A DNA stretch of 64,000 bases, from assembly GCF_007004765.1 (NCBI RefSeq), contig NZ_VIKR01000002.1:744001-808000 (forward strand), in the 5' to 3' direction. This document shows, in pieces, positions 26,845 through 36,039 of this stretch. Within the stretch, counting starts at the first letter, position 1. The number at the start of each line of letters is the position of its first letter. The notes beneath the pieces are model-generated. The model searched no databases. It had not been told where the DNA came from and saw only the letters and a program-made list of their open reading frames with translations. A program made the position numbers and the translations under genes. Origin of the DNA: Aliikangiella marina (lineage in GTDB: Bacteria > Pseudomonadota > Gammaproteobacteria > Enterobacterales > Kangiellaceae).

Positions 26845-29715
26845 ATGAATCGATTAATTAAATACGGCTTAGTAGTGGCCGCTTCATTTGCTGTTGTGGC
26901 TTGCCAGACCGGCGGTGGCAGTGCTGATTCAAATGATACGACCGTTAAGGTCAGCCCAAATGACCAACGAGACTACGCTGCGATGACCTTAGACAATGGA
27001 ATCGGCGTTATTCTGGTGTCTGACCCAACCGTCGATAAATCAGCTGCAGCGCTGAGTGTTGGTGTCGGTCTGTTACATGACCCGATGACTCAGCAAGGTA
27101 TGGCGCATTATTTAGAGCATATGCTTTTCTTAGGCACAGAACGCTTCCCTGAGACTAATGGCTATAGCGACTTTATGTCAAAGAATGGCGGCTCTTCCAA
27201 TGCTTACACTTGGTTAGACATCACAAACTACATGTTTGAAATCAATAACGCCGCTTATGATGAAGCGCTTGATCGATTTTCTGATTTTTTCAAAGCGCCG
27301 AAGCTATATGAAGAGTACACAGAAAAAGAAAAAAATGCGGTAAACGCAGAATGGTCAATGCGAAGAGAAATGGATTTTTTCGGCCAATTCAAATTAAATC
27401 GTTCGATGATGGGCGATCACCCGGCTAATCGTTTTTTAATTGGCAACCTAGAAACTTTAAGCGATAAGCCCGGTAGCAAACTACACACAGAAACTGTCGA
27501 TTTTTACAATCAGTACTACTCAGCGAATATCATGAAAGTAGCACTAGTCAGCAATTTACCACTTGCACAAATGAAAGAGCTTGCGACTAAGCATTTTTCT
27601 AGCATCAAAGACAAAGCGATTGAAAAACCAAAAGTTTCGACAAAATTAAACTTTGACGAGATGGGTAAAAAGCGTATTCACTACGTTCCTAACCAAGATG
27701 TTAAACAACTCGTCATCGACTTTACGATCGACAATAATGTTGATGATTATAAAACCAAACCTAACTTTTTTATCAGCTATTTAATTGGTTCTGAAATGCC
27801 CGGCTCGCCAGCTTACGAATTGAAAAAAGCCGGCTTAATTTCAAACTTATCTTCAAGCGGTTCACCGGAGCAATACGGTAACTATGGCAGCATGGCAATC
27901 AGAATTGATTTGACTGACGCTGGCATGGCAAAGCGCGAAGAAATCACTGCTGTGGTAATGAATTTTATTGAAAAAATTAGAAAAGACGGCGTCGATAAAA
28001 AGTATTTCAAGGAAATTCAAACTTCGTTAAATAATGATTTTCGATTCTTAGAAAAAGGCAATGCTTTTGGATATGTTTCAAATCTAGCGGATGAAATGCA
28101 AACCTATCCAGTCACTGATGTCATCAGCGCGCCGTACACCTATAGCCGGTTTGATGCAAAGTCGATTCAAAATGTACTTGACCAGTTAACCCCCGAGAGA
28201 CTGCGTATTTGGTACATTAGTAAGCAGGAACCGCACGATCAGACAATGCATTTTTATGACGGTAAATACAAAATTGTTGATATTCCGCAAAGCGAGATCG
28301 ATGCTTGGAGTAAGCCGGTTAACTATGCATTAAAGCTTCCTAAAGTAAATACCTTGTTACCTGAAGGGTTTGATATTAAAACCGCTGACAAAGCGGATCA
28401 GGCTAAACCTGAAATGGTTCATGACGAAAATGGAATTAAGGTGTGGCATTATCCTTCACAGGCGTTTAAGACCCAACCGAAAGGTTTAGTGAGAGTGTTC
28501 TTCAACAGTGATGAAGATATGTCGGATATCTCTTCTCAAATTTTGTTCTCATTGTGGACCGATCTATATTCATTGAAACAAAGTGCATTAATGACCGAAG
28601 CTGATATTGCCGGTATGAGTCTTTCGCTAAGAGAGCGTAAGGGACTTGAATTGTCGGTGAGTGGATTTACCGACAAGCAGGCTGAATTACTTGCGCAAGG
28701 TCTTGGCAGCTTAGTCTTCGATACGGATTCAAAAAGCTTTGCCCAGGCAGTTGATCGTTATATCAGAAATCTGAAAAATGCGGAAAAACAGTTCCCGATT
28801 AGTCAGTTATTCGGATATATGACTAACGTTGTTACGGCGACTGGTTATGAGTCTGATGATTTAATTAAAGCCGCGCAAAAATTGACTGCTGAAGACTTAA
28901 AATCGTTTATGAATAAAGTTATGGCGAATAACCAAATTCGTGTTTTTGCATTTGGCAATTATGATGATAACGACATTAAAAAGTTTGTTGGTCAAATTGA
29001 GAGTGTATTACCAAGCGATCGTCAGGTTACCGATTACGCGAGAACCAAAATCTGGAAACCTGCGAGTAACGAGGTGATTAGCTATAAAAAAGATTTAGAA
29101 GTTGCCGATGTAGCGATTTTGGATTTGATAGTACATCCCGACCCGAGCACCAAACAAGAAGCGAGAGCGCGTGTGTTGCGCAGTCACTTACGAACGGCAA
29201 CCTTTGATAAGCTTCGTACGGAAGAACAGCTTGCTTATGCCGTTACCGCGTTAACAACTCAGCTTCGCGATTACACAACGTTGGGTTTTGCAATTCAGAC
29301 GCCTGTTAAAAACGTAGTGGACATGCAAAAACGTTTTGATGACTTTAAGACTGAGTACGTCGAGAAACTTAATGCGATTACTGACGCTGAATTTACCCAA
29401 CTTAAGAATAGTGTTTTGGTTTCTTTAAAAGAAAAACCGAAAAACTTAAGCGAAGAACTCGGACCAATCATTGCAGACTGGTACGAAGAAAAGTGGGATT
29501 TCAGTACGCGTGCAAAGCTTATTGCTGAGGTAGAAAAGGTAACTTTAGAAGACTTGAAAACTTTCTACAAAGAAACGGCGTTAAACCCAGAGGCTAGTCG
29601 AGTATCGATTCAGCTTCGAGGGTCTAAGTTTAAAGATGGTTCTTTCGCTAACCTAAAAGGTGAGAAGGAAGTGAAGAACTTAGTTGAACTGCACAAAGCG
29701 ATGCAATACCAATAA
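26845..29715 (+). CDS. M16 zinc metalloprotease, pitrilysin/insulinase-like lipoprotein
   Basis: 956 residues, the length of pitrilysin (protease III). It starts with a lipoprotein signal ending SFAVVAC, so it should be membrane-anchored in the periplasm instead of free. The inverted zinc motif HYLEH is at residues 88-92 within QQGMAHYLEHMLFLGT, followed by the usual downstream Glu region (EKEKNAVNAEW). Four M16 modules are expected; the second half contains the conserved Arg-Tyr type region (LRTEEQLAYAV). It would degrade small peptides. Monocistronic, ended by a strong terminator. Confidence 0.92.
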   Translation: MNRLIKYGLVVAASFAVVACQTGGGSADSNDTTVKVSPNDQRDYAAMTLDNGIGVILVSDPTVDKSAAALSVGVGLLHDPMTQQGMAHYLEHMLFLGTERFPETNGYSDFMSKNGGSSNAYTWLDITNYMFEINNAAYDEALDRFSDFFKAPKLYEEYTEKEKNAVNAEWSMRREMDFFGQFKLNRSMMGDHPANRFLIGNLETLSDKPGSKLHTETVDFYNQYYSANIMKVALVSNLPLAQMKELATKHFSSIKDKAIEKPKVSTKLNFDEMGKKRIHYVPNQDVKQLVIDFTIDNNVDDYKTKPNFFISYLIGSEMPGSPAYELKKAGLISNLSSSGSPEQYGNYGSMAIRIDLTDAGMAKREEITAVVMNFIEKIRKDGVDKKYFKEIQTSLNNDFRFLEKGNAFGYVSNLADEMQTYPVTDVISAPYTYSRFDAKSIQNVLDQLTPERLRIWYISKQEPHDQTMHFYDGKYKIVDIPQSEIDAWSKPVNYALKLPKVNTLLPEGFDIKTADKADQAKPEMVHDENGIKVWHYPSQAFKTQPKGLVRVFFNSDEDMSDISSQILFSLWTDLYSLKQSALMTEADIAGMSLSLRERKGLELSVSGFTDKQAELLAQGLGSLVFDTDSKSFAQAVDRYIRNLKNAEKQFPISQLFGYMTNVVTATGYESDDLIKAAQKLTAEDLKSFMNKVMANNQIRVFAFGNYDDNDIKKFVGQIESVLPSDRQVTDYARTKIWKPASNEVISYKKDLEVADVAILDLIVHPDPSTKQEARARVLRSHLRTATFDKLRTEEQLAYAVTALTTQLRDYTTLGFAIQTPVKNVVDMQKRFDDFKTEYVEKLNAITDAEFTQLKNSVLVSLKEKPKNLSEELGPIIADWYEEKWDFSTRAKLIAEVEKVTLEDLKTFYKETALNPEASRVSIQLRGSKFKDGSFANLKGEKEVKNLVELHKAMQYQ

Positions 29716-29738
29716 CTTTTACTGATTGGTATAGATGA

Positions 29739-29767
29739 CAAAAGCCGGCTTTATGCCGGCTTTTTAT
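29739..29767. terminator. Bidirectional terminator between protease and LysR genes
   Basis: AAAAAGCCGGC, short loop, GCCGGCTTTTT: a GC-rich stem with A run before and T run after, serving both convergent genes. Confidence 0.9.
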
Positions 29768-29785
29768 TTAAGACTGCGTTAAATT

Positions 29786-29810
29786 AAGTGCTAAGTGCTA
29801 AGTGCTAAGT
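29786..29810. repeat. 7-bp tandem repeat, three and a half copies
   Basis: AAGTGCT repeated three times plus AAGT, abutting the LysR stop codon. A simple slippage-type repeat. Confidence 0.85.
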
Positions 29811-30707
29811 TCATAGTGAATCCCAGTAAGGTTTTTTTCCATAGGCATTAACAAAGAAATCAATAAATGCTCTTACCTTGGGCGCTAGTTGACGATTGGT
29901 GGGATACACCGCCCATATGGCGGATTGTGAGACTAGCGGAAAGTCTTGTAGTAGGTGGATCAGTTTTCCCGAACGTAAATGTTGATGAGCAATCCAGGTT
30001 GAACAAATAGTAATCCCCATACCTTGAATACATGCGTCACGGATAGCTTCTCCATTATCTGCTTTAAATCGACCTTTACCTTTTATCGCTTGAACGCCGT
30101 CAGGGATTTTAAATTTCCACGTTTCTAGTCCATTTAATGTCAGACATTGATGCTTTAATAGGTCGTTGGGGGTTTTAGGCTCTCCATATTTTTTTACATA
30201 ATCCGGGGATGCGCACAAAACGCGTTTATCCGGCGCGAGTTTGCGTGCCACAAGCGAAGAGTCTTTAAGTTCTGCATTCCTGATAGCAATATCGAATCCA
30301 CCTTCAACGAGATCAACAATATTATCTGAAAACCGACAGTCTAGTTCCAACGCTGGAAATAACTTCATAAAATCATTGAGCTGAGGCATAAGGTGTATTC
30401 GCCCAAATGATGAAGGCGCGGTAATGCGTAAGGTACCCGTCGGTGATGTAATTCCAGCGCCAACGGATGCTTTAGCTGCTTCAACGCTGGCGAGGACATT
30501 TTCCGCGTGTGCTAAGAAGTCTATGCCGTCCTCTGTTAGTGAGACTTTTCGAGTTGTGCGGTGGATTAACCTTACACCAAGTTCCGTTTCAAGTTTGGTC
30601 AGGTAATTACTCGAAACAGTGGGAGATAACCCAAGCTCTTGACCCGCTCGACTGATGCTATGAGTCCTCGCGACGCGTACCAGCACTTCCAAATGTTCTA
30701 ATTTCAT
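29811..30707 (-). CDS. LysR-family transcriptional regulator
   Basis: 298 residues, normal LysR length. N-terminal winged helix-turn-helix (HLEVLVRVARTHSISRAGQELGLSPTVSSNYLTKLETELGVRL) then a periplasmic-binding-like effector domain with the typical GTLRITAPSSFGR junction, as in the DsdC/GcvA-like or PA0477-like subgroup. ATG 30707 is the family start; an upstream in-frame start would add 39 non-conserved residues. Divergent from the DUF1330-MDR-SDR operon, so those genes are its most likely target. Effector unknown. Confidence 0.92.
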   Translation of the reverse strand: MKLEHLEVLVRVARTHSISRAGQELGLSPTVSSNYLTKLETELGVRLIHRTTRKVSLTEDGIDFLAHAENVLASVEAAKASVGAGITSPTGTLRITAPSSFGRIHLMPQLNDFMKLFPALELDCRFSDNIVDLVEGGFDIAIRNAELKDSSLVARKLAPDKRVLCASPDYVKKYGEPKTPNDLLKHQCLTLNGLETWKFKIPDGVQAIKGKGRFKADNGEAIRDACIQGMGITICSTWIAHQHLRSGKLIHLLQDFPLVSQSAIWAVYPTNRQLAPKVRAFIDFFVNAYGKKPYWDSL

Positions 30708-30750
30708 GATTATCAATAAAATATTGAAAGAGAATTGAATTATAAAGGTA

Positions 30751-30778
30751 TTATCAATTTTTAAAAAGGCAATATACT
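30751..30778 (+). promoter_or_regulatory. Putative sigma-70 promoter of the DUF1330 operon
   Basis: TTATCA, 16-base spacer, TATACT, about 45 bases before the DUF1330 start in the LysR divergent region. Confidence 0.45.
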
Positions 30779-30782
30779 GGTT

Positions 30783-30805
30783 CTCGAATTCCAAAATAAT
30801 TCGAG
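30783..30805. promoter_or_regulatory. Perfect 8-7-8 inverted repeat, candidate operator
   Basis: CTCGAATT and AATTCGAG flank a seven-base AT spacer just downstream of the putative -10 and before the AGGAGG of the DUF1330 gene. The position suits a repressor site or a 5' leader hairpin. Confidence 0.5.
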
Positions 30806-30823
30806 CATTACTAGGAGGCGTCA

Positions 30824-31126
30824 ATGAGCTATTACTCGGTACTCGAAGTCACACCAACGTCTGACGAGTGGATAGCGGATTACATCGATTCTGCGACCCA
30901 CCTTGTGACGCAATATGGTGGCAAGTATCTTGCCCGTACGGCTAACCATGAATGCCTAGAGGGGCAAAGTGATAAAGTTGGATTAAGAATCATTATTGAA
31001 TGGCCGACTAAAGCCTGCGCGCTAGCATTTATGGCAGATCCGACTTACCAACCACACTTACAAGCGCGAACAAAAGGTTCTATTAGTCATCATTTTCTCA
31101 TCGAAGGAAAAGATGATTTGGACTGA
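30824..31126 (+). CDS. DUF1330 family protein
   Basis: 100 residues, dimeric alpha-beta barrel type of the ferredoxin-like fold. The pattern VTQYGGKYLARTANHECLEG and IIIEWPTKACALAFMADPTYQP is that of DUF1330. Such proteins are small, cytosolic and of unknown role, often beside oxidoreductases, as here. AGGAGGCGTC before the ATG is a very strong ribosome binding site. First gene of a three-gene unit; only 13 bases separate it from the next gene. Confidence 0.88.
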   Translation: MSYYSVLEVTPTSDEWIADYIDSATHLVTQYGGKYLARTANHECLEGQSDKVGLRIIIEWPTKACALAFMADPTYQPHLQARTKGSISHHFLIEGKDDLD

Positions 31127-31139
31127 GAGGATATTTTTA

Positions 31140-32129
31140 ATGAAAGCAATGATTATCGATAAATTTGGTGGTACCGAATTTTTTAAACAGGTTGAAGTGA
31201 ACAAGCCGGTAGTTAAACCCGGTCATGTGGTCGTAAAAGTCAAAGCAAGCAGTGTTAATCCGGTTGATTATAAAATTCGATCGTTGGGCGATATGTTGCC
31301 ATTCGCTCCCGTTCTTCCAGCGATATTGGGAATGGATTTTGCCGGTGTTATCGAAGAGGTTGGAGAAGGGGTTACTGAGTTTCAAATTGGTGATGAAGTA
31401 TTCGGTTGTGCGGGTGGATTGGGAACGATTGCTGGGAGTCTTGCTGAGTATATGCTGGCAGATAGTAGGTTAATCGCAAAGAAACCTAACAATATTTCCA
31501 TGCAACAAGCTGCGGCTTTGCCACTGGTTTCAATAACTGCGTATGAAGGGTTATCGCGCGCAGGCGTATCTGAGGGACAGAAGGTTCTGATTCATGGCGG
31601 TTCAGGCGGGGTTGGGCATATTGCAGTCCAACTTGCACAGTATTTTGGTGCTCAAGTTTATTCTACGGCAGGCGGAGACAAGCAGATAGCTTACCTAGAA
31701 AATCTGGGCGTCAAAGCGATCAATTATAAATCTGAACGAGTTGAAGATTACACTGAGCAATATACCGAAGGAAAGGGGTTTGATTTGATTTTTGACTCGG
31801 TGGGCGACCAAAATCTTACTCACTCTATCGAAGCAGCCAAACTGAATGGTCATATAGCGACAACAAGTTCAATGGTTGAAATGGACTTAACATTAGCTCA
31901 TTTAAAAGGCTTATCTTTACATGTAATATTTATGCTTATTCCGATGATCCACAATACGGGCCGTGAGCAACATGGACGAATTCTTACAGAGATCGCACGA
32001 ATTGTGGAAGCCGGTAAGCTAATGCCTTATATCTGTGAACCTGTTTTTTCTTTAGCTCAAATCGCGGATGCGCATCAATTTTTAGAGAGTGGACGCGCCA
32101 TGGGTAAGGTCGTTGTAAACCATGAATAG
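31140..32129 (+). CDS. NADP-dependent medium-chain oxidoreductase (quinone-reductase-like)
   Basis: 329 residues of the zinc-independent MDR family. GroES-like N-terminal domain with SSVNPVDYKIRSLG, then the Rossmann domain with HGGSGGVGHIAVQLAQYFGA binding NADPH. No structural-zinc cysteine cluster is seen, so a quinone oxidoreductase or enone reductase is more likely than an alcohol dehydrogenase. ATG 31140 has GAGAGGA upstream; a start at 31113 would run into the previous gene. Overlaps the following SDR gene by eight bases. Confidence 0.9.
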   Translation: MKAMIIDKFGGTEFFKQVEVNKPVVKPGHVVVKVKASSVNPVDYKIRSLGDMLPFAPVLPAILGMDFAGVIEEVGEGVTEFQIGDEVFGCAGGLGTIAGSLAEYMLADSRLIAKKPNNISMQQAAALPLVSITAYEGLSRAGVSEGQKVLIHGGSGGVGHIAVQLAQYFGAQVYSTAGGDKQIAYLENLGVKAINYKSERVEDYTEQYTEGKGFDLIFDSVGDQNLTHSIEAAKLNGHIATTSSMVEMDLTLAHLKGLSLHVIFMLIPMIHNTGREQHGRILTEIARIVEAGKLMPYICEPVFSLAQIADAHQFLESGRAMGKVVVNHE

Positions 32130-32940
32130 CGGAAAAATGCCAAAGAATATACTGATAACGGGAGCTACTGACGGTATTGGATTGTTAACAGCGAAGAAAT
32201 TACTGGAATTAGGCCACCATGTTTTACTTCACGGTAGAAGTCAGCAAAAGCTTGAGCGGGTTCACCAAACATTGAGCCGGATTGACGCTGGAAACGTCAC
32301 CATGGTCCAAGCTGATCTCTCCAACCTCTCTGAAGTTGCGGGGCTTGCTGAAGCGATTTTGCGCAAGCAGCTTTCTCTTGATGTACTGATAAACAATGCT
32401 GGCGTATTTAAAACGAGTCACCCAACGACTCAATACAATATTGACGTTCGTTTTTTGGTTAACACTATCGCGCCTTATTATCTGACGAAACTTTTAATGC
32501 CATTATTGTCAGCTGACAGCAGGGTGATTAACGTTTCGTCAGCCGCACAGGCGCCGCTTGATTTTGAGCGCTTGTTTCATCATAAGCATTTTTCCGACGC
32601 GTTTGATGCCTATGCACAGAGCAAATTGGCTGTCGTAATGTGGACTCGTTATTTAGCGAGTCACTTATCGGGTGAAGGTCCTACGATGGTAGCCGTTAAT
32701 CCGGGGTCATTACTCGCCAGCAAAATGGTAAAAGAAGGTTTTGGTGTCGCCGGAAAGGATTTAAGTATTGGTGCACAAATACTAGTCAAGGCGAGCCTAG
32801 ATTTTAGCTTCGCTGAAAGCTCTGGTGAGTATTTTGATAATGATCATGGTTGCATCGCGACACCGCATGAATTTGCGTTGAGTACAGAAAACTGTCACAA
32901 GTTAATCAATCGTATGGAATTGTTTTTAGCAACCTGCTAG
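32122..32940 (+). CDS. Short-chain dehydrogenase/reductase
   Basis: 272 residues. Cofactor motif TGATDGIG at residues 13-20, NNAG, catalytic Ser in INVSSAAQ and YAQSK active site are all present. Resembles the retinol-dehydrogenase-like SDRs; substrate unknown. The ATG lies inside the previous gene (8-base overlap), showing coupled translation; a second ATG at 32137, preceded by GGAAAA, is possible. Last gene of the LysR-linked operon and closed by a terminator. Confidence 0.9.
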   Translation: MNSGKMPKNILITGATDGIGLLTAKKLLELGHHVLLHGRSQQKLERVHQTLSRIDAGNVTMVQADLSNLSEVAGLAEAILRKQLSLDVLINNAGVFKTSHPTTQYNIDVRFLVNTIAPYYLTKLLMPLLSADSRVINVSSAAQAPLDFERLFHHKHFSDAFDAYAQSKLAVVMWTRYLASHLSGEGPTMVAVNPGSLLASKMVKEGFGVAGKDLSIGAQILVKASLDFSFAESSGEYFDNDHGCIATPHEFALSTENCHKLINRMELFLATC

Positions 32941-32958
32941 CAAATTGTCTTAAGAAAT

Positions 32959-32988
32959 AAAAAAGCCAGCATTGCGCCGGCTTTTTTG
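32959..32988. terminator. Bidirectional terminator between SDR and DUF885 genes
   Basis: AAAAAAGCCAGC, short loop, GCGCCGGCTTTTTT: nearly perfect stem (one A-C mismatch position) with A and T runs, serving both convergent genes. Confidence 0.85.
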
Positions 32989-33000
32989 TTCACTCAATGA

Positions 33001-34881
33001 CTATTTACTTTGAATATATTTTTCAACAAAGTCTTCTAAAACCGTTAGTGGCACAGGCCCGTTGGCGAGTACAACGTCATGAAATTCGCGAATATCAAAC
33101 TTATCGCCCATCTTCGCTTTGGCGTTTTCTCGTAACTCGACAATCTTATTCATGCCGATTTTATATGCGGTCGCTTGACCAGGCATGACGATATGTCGTT
33201 CGACCATTTTTACTGCGTCGGATTTAGCGTTAGGCGTATTCGTCACATAGTATTCAATTCCTTGTTCTCGGGTCCACTTTTTACTGTGAATACCAGTGTC
33301 TACAACCAGTCTACACGCGCGCCATAACTCCATGGCAAGTCGCCCAAAGTCCGAATAAGGATCTTCGTAGAGACCGATTTCTTTAGGTACCAACTCACTG
33401 TATAACCCCCAACCTTCGTTGTAGGCAGTGTAACGACCGAACTTACGGAATTTAGGAATACCCGCTAGTTCTTGTGCTAAAGCTATTTGCATGTGATGTC
33501 CTGGAACGCCCTCGTGATAAGCTAGCGCTTCCATCTGATAAATTGGCATAGCTTCCATATCGTATAAGTTGGCGTAATAAGTACCTGGTCGAGTACCATC
33601 CATTGAGGGTTGTTGGTAGAAAGCTTTACCGGCTGATTTTTCACGGAATGGTTCGACTGCTTTAACAATCAAATCCGCTTTGGGTTTGGTAATAAACAAC
33701 TCATCGATACGTGCTTTCATATTATCAATGTAGGCGGTTGCTTCTTTTAGATAGCGTTTTTTTCCCTCGTCGGTATTTTCGTAGTAGAACTTGTCGCTTT
33801 CTCGCATATAAACGAAAAATTCTTGGAGCGTCCCGTCATAGTTAACGCGTTTCATAATATCGCGCATTTCATTATGTATTCGTTCTACTTCAGACAAACC
33901 AATTTGATGAATTTGCTCTGAAGTAAGGTTTGTTGTGGTAATTCGTTGTAAGCGATTGTTGAAAAAGTCACCGCCATTCGGGAATTTCCAGACGCCGTCT
34001 CGAGTATCGGCCTGATCAGATAATTTTTCTAAGTAGCCAATTAGCTGTTCATAGGCCGGTTTTACAGAACTGATTAATGCTTTATTGGCTTCACCTAAAA
34101 GCTGTTCTTTTTCACTGGCTTCTATTTCAAGTTGCTCAACCTTTCGCTTAAAGTCAGCCCATAATGTACTGTCTTCGCCTTCGCTAAAAGGCGCGCCAGA
34201 GATAATATTGCGACTGTCATCAATCACATAAGGGTACACAAATTTAGGTGCAATAATGCCTTTTTCTGCGCGCGTTTTGAGACCGTCAACTAATTGGTTA
34301 AAGAGTGTGTTCAGGTTGTTTAACCGAGCAATGTAAGCTTTAGCATCGGCTGTATCGCTGATTCTGTGCTGATTGATCAGTAACGAGGCAACGCCCGAAT
34401 GCAAGCCAAACATTTGATTTACAGGGTAATTGTAATACCGCCATTGAAAGTCTTCGATTTCTTGTTGTAATCCTTCTTTCATCAGACGGTAGCTAATTTT
34501 TGTCTGTTCATCGAGCTGGCTTTCATCGATCGCTAAAATTTTCTCAAGGTTTTGTTTAGTGATTTCTAAGTCTTCCAACTGCCTCTCTTCAGATAAGTCA
34601 TTCCATTTGTCTTGATCTTGTTTGATACCCAAAAACGTTTGGTACATGGGGCTACGCATCACCCCTTGCATAAAGATTTCTTCAAAAAGCTGATTGGCTT
34701 TTGCGGAAGCATCAGCTGAAACCTCTTGACTGGGATTTGCAGATGGTTCAGCTACTTTTGCCGTCTGGCTTTGTTGTTTGTCACTCTGTGATTGACTGGA
34801 CGACGATTGGCTGTCTTGATTGCAGGCTGCTAGTATCAACGCAAAGCTCACTGCGGCGGCAATTTTTGAAAGTTGAGTCAT
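33001..34881 (-). CDS. DUF885 family lipoprotein, putative metallopeptidase
   Basis: 626 residues. Lipoprotein signal KIAAAVSFALILAAC, then a Ser/Gln-rich linker and a long helical DUF885 domain. The conserved EALAYHEGVPGHHMQIALAQE segment holds the HExxxGHH motif typical of the family, thought to be a zinc peptidase active site. ATG 34881 with GGGGAG five bases upstream is preferred over an ATG four codons earlier that contains this site. Probably periplasmic peptide or dipeptide hydrolysis; not experimentally defined for most members. Confidence 0.88.
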   Translation of the reverse strand: MTQLSKIAAAVSFALILAACNQDSQSSSSQSQSDKQQSQTAKVAEPSANPSQEVSADASAKANQLFEEIFMQGVMRSPMYQTFLGIKQDQDKWNDLSEERQLEDLEITKQNLEKILAIDESQLDEQTKISYRLMKEGLQQEIEDFQWRYYNYPVNQMFGLHSGVASLLINQHRISDTADAKAYIARLNNLNTLFNQLVDGLKTRAEKGIIAPKFVYPYVIDDSRNIISGAPFSEGEDSTLWADFKRKVEQLEIEASEKEQLLGEANKALISSVKPAYEQLIGYLEKLSDQADTRDGVWKFPNGGDFFNNRLQRITTTNLTSEQIHQIGLSEVERIHNEMRDIMKRVNYDGTLQEFFVYMRESDKFYYENTDEGKKRYLKEATAYIDNMKARIDELFITKPKADLIVKAVEPFREKSAGKAFYQQPSMDGTRPGTYYANLYDMEAMPIYQMEALAYHEGVPGHHMQIALAQELAGIPKFRKFGRYTAYNEGWGLYSELVPKEIGLYEDPYSDFGRLAMELWRACRLVVDTGIHSKKWTREQGIEYYVTNTPNAKSDAVKMVERHIVMPGQATAYKIGMNKIVELRENAKAKMGDKFDIREFHDVVLANGPVPLTVLEDFVEKYIQSK

Positions 34882-35014
34882 ATTGCTCCCCATAACATTA
34901 TGATGGATTGAAATTTTTTAACGCTATAGTCTGCCTAAAACGGAGAAGGTTAACAACAATCATAATTGTTAACGGATATGTAAAAATGAAAAAAACTGCT
35001 TAATTGACTCAGTT

Positions 35015-35983
35015 TTATCGGCTTGGTTTGAACATGCCAATAAACTTTCTTGCTGAATGTTTAATCGGTAAAAAATAAATACCAAGCAGCGTATCATGCT
35101 CTTTGAAGTCCCGGCCGACGCCAAAGTTTACGCGTTTCACGGCGTTTGCCGTAATTAATGAGCCGGCCATTCTATCCCAAATAGCAAATGCGGAGCCTAA
35201 GTTCTGATCAAAGTGTTCGGGATTATCACTATGGTGAATTTGGTGTTGTGCTGGGCTGATAAACCACTTTTCAACCTTGGGTCCCCAGCTCAACCAAATG
35301 TGAGAATGGCGCAAGTTAGATCCTAAAAAGTTAAAGGCAAAAACAAAAACATTGGCACCAGCGATTTCAACCACTGAAAGTGTGGGGCCAAATAAGTAAT
35401 AACTTATGCCAATCGCTAAACCTTGTGAAACGGCTAACCGGCTTGCAAATAGATAGTTTTCAATCGGGTGAGAGCGATAGATTGTAATGGGCGTTAGTAC
35501 TTTGGCGGAATGATGAACCTTGTGAAATTCCCACAAAAATGGCACATGATGAAGGAGCCAATGGAGGACAAAACGAGACAGATCATCGAGAACGAATAAC
35601 AATGTGGTGAAGCTTAGCATGATTAGCCAGCGGGTGTTACTGATTGGCGTAAGCGTACCGAAAACGGATTCCAAAACTTCAGTGACATACAAGGCTATTG
35701 GAACCATCGCAATAATCACCGGTGCTAAAAGCACACCACGAATGATTTTGTTGACCACCAAAAGTACATAGTCGTGTTTAGCCGACTGAGCGAACCAAAT
35801 TTTCTTGGGAAATAGAAACTTAAAAAAAGCGTTAATCCCGCGGCCGTTATTCACGAAGTAAAAAACAGGAATGGACAATAAAAAAGCGCCCAGCAAGTAG
35901 AGGCCAAATATTCTTTGGCTTGGGTCAATTAAATATTGACTCAAATCTTCTAAACTAGCTGTTAGCGCTTCGTACCATTGCAT
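35015..35983 (-). CDS. Fatty acid hydroxylase/sterol desaturase family protein
   Basis: 322 residues, about five membrane segments, di-iron membrane oxygenase. Histidine boxes are visible: HWLLHH, HKVHH and QHQIHH. Substrate unknown; bacterial members hydroxylate or desaturate membrane lipids. It follows the TonB receptor gene after 56 bases on the same strand and may belong to the iron operon, which is notable because the enzyme itself needs iron. Could also have its own promoter in the short gap. Confidence 0.88.
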   Translation of the reverse strand: MQWYEALTASLEDLSQYLIDPSQRIFGLYLLGAFLLSIPVFYFVNNGRGINAFFKFLFPKKIWFAQSAKHDYVLLVVNKIIRGVLLAPVIIAMVPIALYVTEVLESVFGTLTPISNTRWLIMLSFTTLLFVLDDLSRFVLHWLLHHVPFLWEFHKVHHSAKVLTPITIYRSHPIENYLFASRLAVSQGLAIGISYYLFGPTLSVVEIAGANVFVFAFNFLGSNLRHSHIWLSWGPKVEKWFISPAQHQIHHSDNPEHFDQNLGSAFAIWDRMAGSLITANAVKRVNFGVGRDFKEHDTLLGIYFLPIKHSARKFIGMFKPSR

Positions 35984-36039
35984 CGTTTAATAATCGAGTG
36001 TTGCTCTAAAATTGAATTTATGTGATTAGTTAATATGAC

